Part shown: positions 42,036-50,260 of the stretch, piece by piece | Numbering within the stretch: the first letter of the stretch is position 1 | Layout of the letters: each line of letters begins with the position of its first letter | DNA from: KBS50 sp042434095 | GTDB taxonomy: Bacteria > Actinomycetota > Actinomycetes > Mycobacteriales > Micromonosporaceae | NCBI RefSeq assembly: GCF_042434095.1 | Contig: NZ_JBHLUE010000008.1 | Span: forward strand, 186,001 to 250,000 | DNA length: 64,000 bases | Direction: 5' to 3' | Notes under the pieces: model-generated | What the model was told of the DNA's origin: nothing | The model's database searches: none | What the model saw: the letters and a program-made list of their open reading frames with translations, nothing else | Made by a program: the position numbers and the translations under genes

Positions 42036-44645
42036 GTGACCTCCGAAGCCACCGTACCGGCGGGACCGGTGGAGCTGCTCCAGCGGCTCCGCGCCCGCAC
42101 GGCCGCGGACCCGGTCACGCACGTCGAGCAGGTTCCGGCCAGCGCCGGCACCGCCACCGACTGGCCACTCTGGGTGCCCGACGAGCTACGGAAGGCCCTG
42201 GTCGAGCGCGGCGTGGTCACCCCCTGGCGGCACCAGGCGGAGGCCGCCCAGCTCGCATACCAGGGGCAGCACGTCGTGGTGGCCACCGGAACGGCGTCCG
42301 GCAAGTCACTGGCGTACCAGCTGCCGGCGCTGGCCACCCTGCTCGGCGACCCGCGCGCCACCGTGCTCTACCTGGCCCCCACCAAGGCGCTCGCCGCCGA
42401 TCAGTTGCGCGCCGTCGCCGAGCTGGGTCTGCCCGGGGTACGTCCGGCCGCGTACGACGGGGACACCCCGCAGGCGGAGCGGGAGTGGATCCGGCAGCAC
42501 TCCCGGTTCGTGCTGACCAACCCGGACATGCTGCACCACGGCATCCTGCCCGGGCACGCCCGCTGGGCCACGTTCCTGCGCAGGCTCAGCTTCGTGATCG
42601 TCGACGAGTGCCACACGTACCGCGGGGTCTTCGGCTCGCACGTGGCGCACGTGCTCCGCCGGTTGCGCCGGCAGGCCGCCCGGTACGGCGCCGGCAGCGG
42701 CCGGCCGGTCGCCCGGACCGGACGTACCGGCGGATCGGGCCGGACCGCCGCGGCGCCTGCGGCCGCGGTCGACGGCGCCGCGGCCGACATCGACGGCCCG
42801 GCGGCCGACGGCCCGATGGCCGGCATCGACGGCCCGGCGGCCGGCGGACAGGTTTCCGGCGGGCAGCCCGCCGGCGGGCGGGTTCCCGGCCTGCTCGGCG
42901 GTGGGCGTCCGGCGGACGGCCCGGTGTTCGTGCTGGCCTCGGCCACGGCCGTTGATCCGGCCGGGGCCGCCGGCCGGCTGACCGGCCTGCCGGTGACCGC
43001 CGTGACCGACGACCGGTCGCCGCGCGGCGGCGTCACCTTCGCGCTGTGGGAGCCGCCGCTGCTGCCGCCGACCGGCGGGGCCGCCGGGCCGTCGCTGCCG
43101 CCGAGCGGCGGGGCCGCCGGGCCGCCGGATGGTGGCGGGTCGCCGGCCGAGCTGGCCCAGGTACGCAGGTCCGCGCTGCGCGAGACGTCGGATCTGCTGG
43201 CCGACGCCGTCGCGGCCGGCACCCGTACGCTGGCCTTCGTGCGGTCCCGGCGCGGGGCCGAGGTGATCGCCACGGCGGCCCGGCGGTCGCTCGACGAGGC
43301 GGTTCCCGGCCTCGGGCAGCGAGTGGCCGCGTACCGCTCGGGCTATCTCCGCGAGGAGCGGCGGGCGCTCGAACACGCGCTGCTCACCGGCGAGTTGCTC
43401 GGGCTGGCCTCCACCAACGCCCTGGAACTCGGCGTCGACCTGACCGGCCTGGACGCGGTGCTCATCTGCGGCTACCCGGGCACCCGCGCCTCGCTCTGGC
43501 AGCAGGCCGGCCGCGCCGGGCGATCCGGCCGGGAGGCGCTCGCCGTGCTCGTGGCCCGGGACGATCCGCTGGACACGTATCTCGTGCACCACCCGGAGGC
43601 GCTCTTCGGCCGGCCGGTCGAGGCCACCGTGCTGGACCCCGGCAACCCGTACGTGCTCGGGCCGCAGCTGTGCTGCGCCGCGGTGGAGGCCCCGCTCACC
43701 GAGGCCGACCTGCGGCTCTTCGGTCCGGGCGCCCGGGAGGCGGTCGAGTCGCTGACCGCCTCCGGGGCGCTGCGGCGACGCCCCACCGGCTGGTACTGGC
43801 GGCACACCGGGCGGCCCGAGGTCGACCTGCGCGGCACCGGAGGCACGCCGGTGTGCGTGGTGGAGTCGGCCACCGGTCGGCTGCTCGGGACCGTCGAGGA
43901 GTCGTCGGCACACTTCCTGGTCCACCCCGGCGCCGTCTACCTGCACCAAGGCGTCTCGTACGTGGTGGACGAGCTGGATCTGGACGGGGCCTGCGCGCTG
44001 GTGCACGCCGAGGAACCGGACTGGTCCACGCACGCCCGGGACGTCACCTCGCTGTCCGTGGTCTCGGTCCGGTCCTACGTGGACGCCGGACCGGTGGGCA
44101 TGTTCCTCGGCGAGGTGGACGTGACCAGCCAGGTGGTGTCGTACCAGCGACGCCGCATCGCCACCGGTGAGGTGCTGGACACCCGGCCGCTCGACCTGCC
44201 GGTGCGGGAGCTGCGGACGGTGGCCGTGTGGTTCACCGTCTCGCCGAACGCGCTCGCGGCGGCCGGCGTCGAGCCGCCGGACGTACCGGGCGCGCTGCAC
44301 GCCGCCGAGCACGCGGCCATTGGGTTGCTGCCGCTGGTCGCCACCTGTGACCGCTGGGACATCGGCGGCCTGTCCACCGCCCTGCACCCGGACACCGAGG
44401 CGCCGACGGTCTTCGTTTACGACGGGCACCCGGGCGGCGCGGGATTCGCGGAACGGGCGTACCACGCCGCCGTGGCATGGCTGCGGGCCACCCGGGAGGC
44501 GATCGTGGAATGCGGCTGCGAGACCGGCTGTCCCTCCTGCGTCCAGTCGCCCAAGTGTGGAAACGGCAACAACCCGCTGGCCAAGGGCCCGGCCGTGCAG
44601 GTCCTCGACGTGGTCCTTGCCAATCTGCCGGCCGACGCCGGCTGA
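42036..44645 (+). CDS. DEAD/DEAH-box helicase with DUF1998-type Cys cluster (MrfA/YprA-like)
   Basis: 869 residues. Walker A VVVATGTASGKSLAYQLPAL (about 80-100), DEAH-box variant VIVDECHTYRG (about 188), motif III VLASAT (about 299), C-terminal helicase half with STNALELGVDLTGLDAVL and QQAGRAGRSGR. The C-terminal zinc-type cluster ECGCETGCPSCVQSPKC is shared with the DNA-repair helicase MrfA. Two low-complexity inserts interrupt the core (about residues 219-290 and 339-372). GTG 42036 chosen; an ATG at 41964 is possible. Conserved next to bldG and Tad genes in actinobacteria. Confidence 0.88.
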   Translation: MTSEATVPAGPVELLQRLRARTAADPVTHVEQVPASAGTATDWPLWVPDELRKALVERGVVTPWRHQAEAAQLAYQGQHVVVATGTASGKSLAYQLPALATLLGDPRATVLYLAPTKALAADQLRAVAELGLPGVRPAAYDGDTPQAEREWIRQHSRFVLTNPDMLHHGILPGHARWATFLRRLSFVIVDECHTYRGVFGSHVAHVLRRLRRQAARYGAGSGRPVARTGRTGGSGRTAAAPAAAVDGAAADIDGPAADGPMAGIDGPAAGGQVSGGQPAGGRVPGLLGGGRPADGPVFVLASATAVDPAGAAGRLTGLPVTAVTDDRSPRGGVTFALWEPPLLPPTGGAAGPSLPPSGGAAGPPDGGGSPAELAQVRRSALRETSDLLADAVAAGTRTLAFVRSRRGAEVIATAARRSLDEAVPGLGQRVAAYRSGYLREERRALEHALLTGELLGLASTNALELGVDLTGLDAVLICGYPGTRASLWQQAGRAGRSGREALAVLVARDDPLDTYLVHHPEALFGRPVEATVLDPGNPYVLGPQLCCAAVEAPLTEADLRLFGPGAREAVESLTASGALRRRPTGWYWRHTGRPEVDLRGTGGTPVCVVESATGRLLGTVEESSAHFLVHPGAVYLHQGVSYVVDELDLDGACALVHAEEPDWSTHARDVTSLSVVSVRSYVDAGPVGMFLGEVDVTSQVVSYQRRRIATGEVLDTRPLDLPVRELRTVAVWFTVSPNALAAAGVEPPDVPGALHAAEHAAIGLLPLVATCDRWDIGGLSTALHPDTEAPTVFVYDGHPGGAGFAERAYHAAVAWLRATREAIVECGCETGCPSCVQSPKCGNGNNPLAKGPAVQVLDVVLANLPADAG

Positions 44646-44711
44646 GCAGCGCCCCGCCGGCCGGGTCGTCCGTGTGCGAGACTCCCGCGAACAATCAGGC
44701 GAGGAGTGACG

Positions 44712-45290
44712 ATGGATCTTGCTCAGCTGCAGGGACTGCCCCGGCTGCTCATCCGGCAACGGGTGCGGATGATGGTCAACCAGTACGAGGTGCACGCGGT
44801 GGCGCCGGACGGGTCCGAGGGCGGGATGCTCGCCTTCGCGCAGCAGAAGCGGCTGGCCCTCAAGGAGCAGGTGACCCTCTACACCGACGACACCAAGCAG
44901 CAGCCGGTGCTGGGCTTCCGCGCCCGTCAGGTGATGGACCTCGGCGCCACGTACGACGTGCTGGACGCCGCGGGCAACCCGATCGGGCTGTTCCGCAAGG
45001 ACTTCAAGGCGTCGCTGCTGCGCTCGACCTGGCAGGTCGAGCAGCCCGGACTCGGCGTGGCCGTCGGGCAGGAGCGCAGCCTGCCGGTGGCGCTGCTGCG
45101 CCGCTTCGTCGACTCGCTGTCCTGGCTGCCGTACCACTTCGACTTCACTCTCAATGGCCAGGTCGCGTTCTCGGTCATCAAGAAGTGGGGCCTGCGGGAC
45201 CGGTACGTCGTCGACATCCCCCATCCCGGCCTGGACCGGCGCCTCGTGATCGCGATGGCCATCGGCCTGGACGCCCTCCAGTCCCGCTGA
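44712..45290 (+). CDS. LURP-one-related (LOR/scramblase-like) protein
   Basis: 192 residues; ATG 44712 after GAGGAG. The twelve-strand tubby-like beta-barrel fold is suggested by LLIRQRVRMMVNQYEVHAV, GGMLAFAQQKRLALKEQVTLYTD, TYDVLDAAGNPIGLFRKDFKASLLRSTWQV and FDFTLNGQVAFSVIKKWGLRDRYVVDIP. Function in bacteria unknown; the fold may bind lipids or membranes. 66 bp after the helicase. Confidence 0.85.
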   Translation: MDLAQLQGLPRLLIRQRVRMMVNQYEVHAVAPDGSEGGMLAFAQQKRLALKEQVTLYTDDTKQQPVLGFRARQVMDLGATYDVLDAAGNPIGLFRKDFKASLLRSTWQVEQPGLGVAVGQERSLPVALLRRFVDSLSWLPYHFDFTLNGQVAFSVIKKWGLRDRYVVDIPHPGLDRRLVIAMAIGLDALQSR

Positions 45291-45295
45291 CCGGC

Positions 45296-45327
45296 CCGGG
45301 GCGCGGAACGGTGGATCCGCGCCCCGG
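45296..45327. terminator. Bidirectional terminator hairpin
   Basis: Perfect 12-bp stem CCGGGGCGCGGA / TCCGCGCCCCGG with an 8-nt loop, between the convergent LOR and DUF3592 genes. Confidence 0.75.
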
Positions 45328-45340
45328 TGAGCCCTTCCGC

Positions 45341-45802
45341 TCAGCCTTCCCGGTCGCGCCGATTGGCCCGGATCAGCGCCACGGCCGCGATCGGAACGGC
45401 GATGGCACCGAAGATCGTGACGGCCAGCGAGAAATACGCCGTGTGGTGGTTCTCCGGGGCCCGGGCGTCCCGTACGTCGGCGGTCGGCTTCTGGGGGTCG
45501 TACACGATCGGGACCTCGTCCCCCACCCGCGGCTGCCAGCCGGGGGCCCCATCGCCCTGGCCGATCAACGCCGTCAGCTGACGTCCCTCGGCGGTGGAGA
45601 ACTGGACCACCGTGCGGCCGGCCTTACCGCTGTGCACCTTGATCACGGTGGCGGACGCCTGCCTCCCGCGGTCGCGCAGGGCGTTGTCGTTGCTCCAGAT
45701 CTGGTACGTGGCGATCGCGAACCCGATCACCACCACGACTCCCATCGCCACGAACAACGGTGCCGGTGGCCGCCGCGCCGCAGGTATCCGCAAGCCAGCC
45801 AT
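45341..45802 (-). CDS. DUF3592 membrane protein
   Basis: 153 residues; ATG 45802 after GGGAGGG. Two TM helices (PLFVAMGVVVVIGFAIATYQ; AYFSLAVTIFGAIAVPIAAVALI) flank an exposed DUF3592 domain: ASATVIKVHSGKAGRTVVQFSTAEGRQLTA ... GDEVPIVYDPQKPTADVR. Function unknown. Confidence 0.82.
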   Translation of the reverse strand: MAGLRIPAARRPPAPLFVAMGVVVVIGFAIATYQIWSNDNALRDRGRQASATVIKVHSGKAGRTVVQFSTAEGRQLTALIGQGDGAPGWQPRVGDEVPIVYDPQKPTADVRDARAPENHHTAYFSLAVTIFGAIAVPIAAVALIRANRRDREG

Positions 45803-45914
45803 GGCCCTCCCTCGGACGCTCGACACAACGCGGACGCTTCCTTCCCCGCCGTGGGGTGCGGCAACCGGATGTCCCTTCTGGATTCGCGTCCTGCGGATCC
45901 GACGGGAAGCCCGG

Positions 45915-46028
45915 CGGACCGCCCGGGAGCCGGCGGGCCGCCCGGGAGCCGGCGGGCCGCCCGGGAGCCGGCGGACCGCCCGGGAGCCGGCGGGCCGCCC
46001 GGGAGCCGGCGGACCGCCCGGGAGCCGG
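45915..46028. repeat. 19-bp tandem repeat, six complete copies
   Basis: Unit CGGRCCGCCCGGGAGCCGG repeated exactly six times without other change; the fourth base is A,G,G,A,G,A in order. The unit contains the palindrome CCCGGG, and neighbouring units can cross-pair. Located in the 291-bp gap between DUF3592 and the end of the Tad operon. Because 19 is not a multiple of 3 it is not coding. Confidence 0.9.
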
Positions 46029-46093
46029 CCGGGGTCCGGTTCTCAGTGCTCCGCCGGCTCAGCCGCATTTCCCCGGCTGACCGGACCGCTGCA

Positions 46094-46591
46094 TCAGCCG
46101 CGGACCGGCCCGGCCCGGGCCGAGGCCTGCACCGCGCGTTCCAGACCCGGCAGCGGACGGACCACGTACCGGACCGTGATCACCAGGTCGAGGGAATCCG
46201 CCCGGCAGCCGATCAGCCTGCCACCGTTGGCGGCCACGACCTCGGCCGCCCGAGCGCACGCCGCGTCGGCACCCTCGATGACCCGGACCGCCCCCGCCAG
46301 CGCGCCGAGATCCGCGGCAACCTGCGCCCGCCGGCCGGCCAACCGCGCCGCTCCGACGGCCGCCCCGGCCAGGCCGGCCGCCACCAGCAGCAGGCCCACG
46401 GCCAGCAGCCACAACGAGGCGCTACCCCGATCTCGCTGCGACAGCACAGCACGGCGGGCTCCCGGGCACCGGCCCGCGACCACCCGGCCGCGGCGACCCG
46501 GATCGCCACGGTCCGCTGCCACACCGCCACGTCGACCCGGATCGTGGCGCGGTGCGGCGCCCTGCCGCCGGGACGCGGCGGGGCCGGTCAT
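46094..46591 (-). CDS. TadE-like protein, last gene of the Tad operon
   Basis: 165 residues. A basic N-terminal part, then RDRGSASLWLLAVGLLLVAAGLAGAAVGAARLAGRRAQVAADLGALAGA: a prepilin-like RGSAS + hydrophobic helix, as in the Rv3654c-type TadE-like proteins coded beside helicases in actinobacteria. The C-terminal domain has two Cys (DAACARA, LIGCRAD). Minor pseudopilin role inferred. ATG overlaps the TadE stop by 4 nt. Confidence 0.8.
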   Translation of the reverse strand: MTGPAASRRQGAAPRHDPGRRGGVAADRGDPGRRGRVVAGRCPGARRAVLSQRDRGSASLWLLAVGLLLVAAGLAGAAVGAARLAGRRAQVAADLGALAGAVRVIEGADAACARAAEVVAANGGRLIGCRADSLDLVITVRYVVRPLPGLERAVQASARAGPVRG

Positions 46592-46965
46592 GGCGGCGGC
46601 TCCGGGGCCCCCGGTTCCAGGCCGGCGACCGCCGTGGCGGTCACCCGGATCTCGGGCAGCCGGGTCCCGGACACCCGCACCGGGGCCTCGACCGTGACCC
46701 GGACCCGATCGCCAACGACCGTGATCTGGACTGTCGCACCGGCCGGGGCGGCGTCACCGGCCGCCACGTCGGCATCCTGGCCCCGGGAGGCGGCAAGCGC
46801 CGCCTCCCGGGCCGCGTCCAGGCACTGGCCCTTCGTGGTGACGGCCTCGACGGCGGTGAGGCCGGTCAGCAGGAGCAGAAGCAATGCCGGCAGGCCGGCC
46901 GCCAGCTCGGCGGTGAACGAGCCTCGATCGCTTCGGCCGCCGGGCCCCACCGGACCCATGGTCAT
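46588..46965 (-). CDS. TadE family pseudopilin
   Basis: 125 residues. GRSDRGSFTAELAAGLPALLLLLLTGLTAVEAV is the TadE prepilin signal: a Gly cleavage site followed by a Glu five residues in, then a hydrophobic helix. The C-terminal domain is beta-rich (VQITVVGDRVRVTVEAPV). ATG 46965 overlaps the preceding gene's stop (ATGA). Exported minor pilin of the Tad system. Confidence 0.85.
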   Translation of the reverse strand: MTMGPVGPGGRSDRGSFTAELAAGLPALLLLLLTGLTAVEAVTTKGQCLDAAREAALAASRGQDADVAAGDAAPAGATVQITVVGDRVRVTVEAPVRVSGTRLPEIRVTATAVAGLEPGAPEPPP

Positions 46966-47129
46966 TTCAGGGCGCGGTCGATCACCGCGGTCAGGGCCGC
47001 CTGCACGCTTCCGGAGGTGAGGACCTTGAGCAGGATTCCGGCGAAGGCGACCGCAGCGAGGGTGCCGACGGCGTACTCGGCCGTGTTCATGCCGGCATCG
47101 TCGCGTAGCCGGCGGATCAGAGTGCGCAC
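46962..47129 (-). CDS. DUF4244 / Flp-type small pilin
   Basis: 55 residues, GTG 47129 with AAGGAG 7 nt upstream: VRTLIRRLRDDAGMNTAEYAVGTLAAVAFAGILLKVL. GMNTAEYAVGTLAA is the Flp prepilin cleavage motif (G then +5 Glu, +6 Tyr) ahead of one TM helix. Probable major subunit of the Tad pilus, processed by a prepilin peptidase coded elsewhere. Overlaps TadE by 4 nt. Confidence 0.85.
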   Translation of the reverse strand: MRTLIRRLRDDAGMNTAEYAVGTLAAVAFAGILLKVLTSGSVQAALTAVIDRALK

Positions 47130-47190
47130 GATGGTGCTCCTTGTCTTTTTGGTCTTCTTGATCGGTCACAGCAGGGTCTTCTCGGGTGGG

Positions 47191-48093
47191 TCACAGCACG
47201 TCGCCGAGGACGGCGACGATCACCGGCACCAGGCCGGCGAGAATGAAGGCGGGCAGGAAACACAGCCCCATCGGCAGCACGACGAGGACGCCCGCCCGGC
47301 GCGCGGCGGTCTCGGCGTACGCCGCGCGGTCGGCCCGCAGGTCCTCGGCCAGTCGGCTGAGCGTCCCGGACAGCGCGGCCCCACTGCCGGCAGACCGGAC
47401 CGCCGAGCCGGCCAGGCGGCGGGCGCCGTCGGATCGGCCGAGATGCGCCCACGCCTCCTCGGCGGTGCCGCCCAACCGCAGGGTCCGAGCCACCCGGTGC
47501 AACCGTTCGCCGAGCGGGCCGCCGAGCGCCTCGGCGACCGTGCCCGCCGCCCGCTCCGTGGGTGCTCCCGCCCTTAGCACCGCCGCCATGAGGTCGGCGG
47601 CCAGTGGCAGGTCGGCGGCCTCCGCCTCCCGGCTGCGGCGGGCGGCCGCCGGCTCCAACCTGCGCAGCCAGCCGTCGGAACCGGCGCCCGCGACGACCCC
47701 GGCCAGCAGCCCGAACCAACCACCGAGCAGCACCGTCGTGGCCGCCCCCACCAACACCGCGGCCAGCCGGGCCCGATCGGGTCGCCGCGGATGGCGCCGC
47801 CGGCGCGGGGTGGTACCACCGGTCCCGAGCAGGGCCGCCCCGGAATCGCCCGGCACCTCGGAGCCAGCGGACACGTCAAAGCCGGCGGACACATCAAAGC
47901 CGGCGGGCAGGTCGGGGTCGACGGATCCGGCCAAACCAACGGGCACGCTGGGGGCGGGACGGCCGGTGACGCCTCCCCGAGCCGAGTCAAGGCGTCGGAG
48001 TCGGTGTCCGGCCCGCCGGCGCGACCGGAGACCGATGAGGAGCAGCGGCACCGCCAGGGCCGCCGCGGCGATGGGCCAGTCGGGCGTACCCAT
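47191..48093 (-). CDS. tadC: TadC-like inner-membrane protein (type II secretion F domain)
   Basis: 300 residues. N-terminal TM, then a Gly/Ser/Asp-rich variable linker (FDVSAGFDVSAGSEVPGDSG, with a short repeat), then the GspF/T2SSF domain: ADLMAAVLRAGAPTERAAGTVAEALGGPLGERLHRVARTLRLGG and the C-terminal TM pair (VLVVLPMGLCFLPAFILAGLVPVIVAVL). Platform protein for pilus assembly. ATG 48093 overlaps the TadB stop. Confidence 0.88.
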   Translation of the reverse strand: MGTPDWPIAAAALAVPLLLIGLRSRRRAGHRLRRLDSARGGVTGRPAPSVPVGLAGSVDPDLPAGFDVSAGFDVSAGSEVPGDSGAALLGTGGTTPRRRRHPRRPDRARLAAVLVGAATTVLLGGWFGLLAGVVAGAGSDGWLRRLEPAAARRSREAEAADLPLAADLMAAVLRAGAPTERAAGTVAEALGGPLGERLHRVARTLRLGGTAEEAWAHLGRSDGARRLAGSAVRSAGSGAALSGTLSRLAEDLRADRAAYAETAARRAGVLVVLPMGLCFLPAFILAGLVPVIVAVLGDVL

Positions 48094-48992
48094 CAGCCGG
48101 CCGCACCGGCGTGGACCGTTCCGCCGGAACCGAGACGCTCCACCCAGGCGAGGCCGACCAGCTGCAACGACACCGCCAGCACGGCGCAGGCCCCGCCCAC
48201 CGGCGTGTGCAGCAGCACCGCAAGCGGATCCGCGCCGATGCCGTACCCCAGCGCGATGCCGCCGACCGGCAACGCGGCGAGCAGCCAGCCGGTCGTGGTC
48301 GCGCCGGCGGCCTGTGCGGCCGCCATCGCCCGCCCGCGGTCGGTCATCCGCGCGTCGGCCTCGATCCGCTCGATCAGATCGGCCAACGGGGCGCCGGTGC
48401 GCTCGGCGAGCCGGACCGCGGCCGCGGCGAGTTCGGCCGTCCGGCGATTGGCCCGCCGGCCACCCACGCGCCCGGACCGCCCGCCGGACCGGGCGGAGCC
48501 GACCGCCGCCGGTCGGTGCGAGGGCTCCGCCGGCCAGGATGCGGCCGGTTGGCGCGGCGGCGCCGCCAGCCATGGTCCGGCCCCGGGCGCTTCGGGCGCC
48601 CCACCGCCGGCGACCGGCGGCGAGCCGGCCCGCAGATCGGCCGCGAGCGCGGCCAACCGGTCCAGCTGCCACCGCCGGTCGTGCCGCTCGGCCCGGGCGG
48701 CCCGCATCCGTAGCGCGGTCCGGGCGCCGAACCCCAGGTATGCGGCCAGCAGCACCGCGGCGATCAGGCCCCCGGCCGCCACGCCGGCCAGGCCGCCGAG
48801 GCCGGCCGCGCAGCCGATCGTTCGACGTCGACCGCCGGCGAGACGCCGGGCCAGGCGCCGGGCGTGCCGTGTCACCGGCCAGTCAGACGCCGTCCGTCGG
48901 CGGGCTGCGCCCGCCGAGCGGCCCAGGGGACCTGGCCAGCACAGAGCCATCGCCGCGAGGATCACCGCCAGCGCCGCCCGCACGCCGGTCAT
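48093..48992 (-). CDS. tadB: TadB-like inner-membrane protein (type II secretion F domain)
   Basis: 299 residues from ATG 48992 (overlapping the TadA stop) or 301 from GTG 48998. TM pairs at both ends; the T2SSF core in the middle reads AELAAAAVRLAERTGAPLADLIERIEADARMTDRGRAMAAAQAAGATTTGWLLAALPVGG. A Pro/Ala-rich stretch (about residues 100-160) splits the cytoplasmic part. Partner of TadC in the pilus platform. Confidence 0.88.
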   Translation of the reverse strand: MTGVRAALAVILAAMALCWPGPLGRSAGAARRRTASDWPVTRHARRLARRLAGGRRRTIGCAAGLGGLAGVAAGGLIAAVLLAAYLGFGARTALRMRAARAERHDRRWQLDRLAALAADLRAGSPPVAGGGAPEAPGAGPWLAAPPRQPAASWPAEPSHRPAAVGSARSGGRSGRVGGRRANRRTAELAAAAVRLAERTGAPLADLIERIEADARMTDRGRAMAAAQAAGATTTGWLLAALPVGGIALGYGIGADPLAVLLHTPVGGACAVLAVSLQLVGLAWVERLGSGGTVHAGAAG

Positions 48993-50260
48993 CGGCACTC
49001 GCCGGCGGGCGCGACCGGCTCAAGGCACCCGGCGACCTGCTCGGCGGCGCGGCGGGCGGCGGCCAGCACGGGCGTGGTGAGCACCGGTGGCACCGCCACG
49101 CCCCGGTCGGCGATCAACCGGGCCAGCACGGGGCGGGCCGGTCCGGCCCCGGTCGTCCGACGCCAGGCCGGCAGCACCGTCACCAGGCGCTCCGGCCCGT
49201 ACGGGGCGAGCAGGCAGACCGACTCGACGACGCGGCCCTCGGGTCGGCGTCGGACCTGGACCAGCACCTGCAGCGCCGCCGCGACCTGCGCGTGCAGGGC
49301 TGCCCGGGGCAGGCCGCCGAGCATCCCGAGCGCCTCCAACCGGGCCGGTACGTCCCGCGGGGCGTTGGCGTGCAGGGTCCCGGCCCCGCCGTCGTGCCCG
49401 GTGTTCAGCGCGCACAGCAGATCGACGATCTCCCCGCCCCGGCACTCGCCGATCACGAGCCGGTCCGGGCGCATCCGCAGTGCCTGCCGAACGAGGTCGG
49501 TCAGCCCCACCGACCCGCAGCCCTCGACGTTGGCGGTCCGGGTCTGCAGCCCCACCACGTGCGGGTGCACCGGCCGCAGCTCGGCCGCGTCCTCCACCAG
49601 CACGATCCGCTCGGTCGGCGGGACCAGGCCGAGCAGGGTGTTGAGCAGCGTCGTCTTGCCTGAACCGGTACCGCCCACGACCAGGTAGGCGAGGCGGGCC
49701 GCGATCAGGGCGGTGAGCAGTTCGGCGACCGGCTCGGGCACGGTCCCGTGGTCGACCAGCTCGTCGAGGGTGAACGGCCGCTGCCGGAACGTCCGGAGCG
49801 ACAGGTACGGACCGTCGGTGGCCACCGGCGGCAGGACCGCGTGTAGCCGGGTGCCGTCCGGGAGCCGGGCGTCGGCGAACGGCGCCGAGTCGTCCAAGCG
49901 CCGCCCGCAGGAGGCGACGAGCCGCTGCGCCAGCCGGCGGACGTCCGAATGGTCGCCGAGGGTCAACGGCACGAGCCGGAGACCGTCCCCCCGGTCCACC
50001 CACACCCGCGCCCCGTTCACCAGCACATCGGTGACGGCCGGATCGTCCAGCAGCGGAGCGAGCGGACCGGCGCCGGTCAGCTCCTCGTGCACCCGGGCCG
50101 CCGTCCGGAGCAGGGTGGTGTCACCCAACACGGCCGTGGCGGGCTCCTCCCGTACGGCGGCCACCACGGCGGCCGGGGTCACGGCCGTACCGCGGACGGC
50201 GAAGCGGCGCCGTACCCGCCCGGCGATCTCGGCGCCCGCGCCGCCGGCCCGCTCGGTCAT
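48989..50260 (-). CDS. tadA: TadA/CpaF-type secretion ATPase
   Basis: 423 residues. Walker A LVVGGTGSGKTTLLNTLLG (about residue 190), Asp box VLVEDAAELRP, Walker B-like LVIGECRGGEIVDLL, and His box GTLHANAPRD. Drives assembly and possibly retraction of the Flp pilus. ATG 50260 overlaps the CpaE-like stop by 4 nt. Confidence 0.95.
   Translation of the reverse strand: MTERAGGAGAEIAGRVRRRFAVRGTAVTPAAVVAAVREEPATAVLGDTTLLRTAARVHEELTGAGPLAPLLDDPAVTDVLVNGARVWVDRGDGLRLVPLTLGDHSDVRRLAQRLVASCGRRLDDSAPFADARLPDGTRLHAVLPPVATDGPYLSLRTFRQRPFTLDELVDHGTVPEPVAELLTALIAARLAYLVVGGTGSGKTTLLNTLLGLVPPTERIVLVEDAAELRPVHPHVVGLQTRTANVEGCGSVGLTDLVRQALRMRPDRLVIGECRGGEIVDLLCALNTGHDGGAGTLHANAPRDVPARLEALGMLGGLPRAALHAQVAAALQVLVQVRRRPEGRVVESVCLLAPYGPERLVTVLPAWRRTTGAGPARPVLARLIADRGVAVPPVLTTPVLAAARRAAEQVAGCLEPVAPAGECR

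Noticed and set aside
45840..46090. Coding frames across the 19-bp repeats
   Set aside because: The period is not a multiple of three, so all frames show the same cycling artefact.
46979..47129. Flp pilin region treated as empty
   Set aside because: A 55-codon gene with a prepilin motif and a ribosome site fills it; the short length had hidden it.
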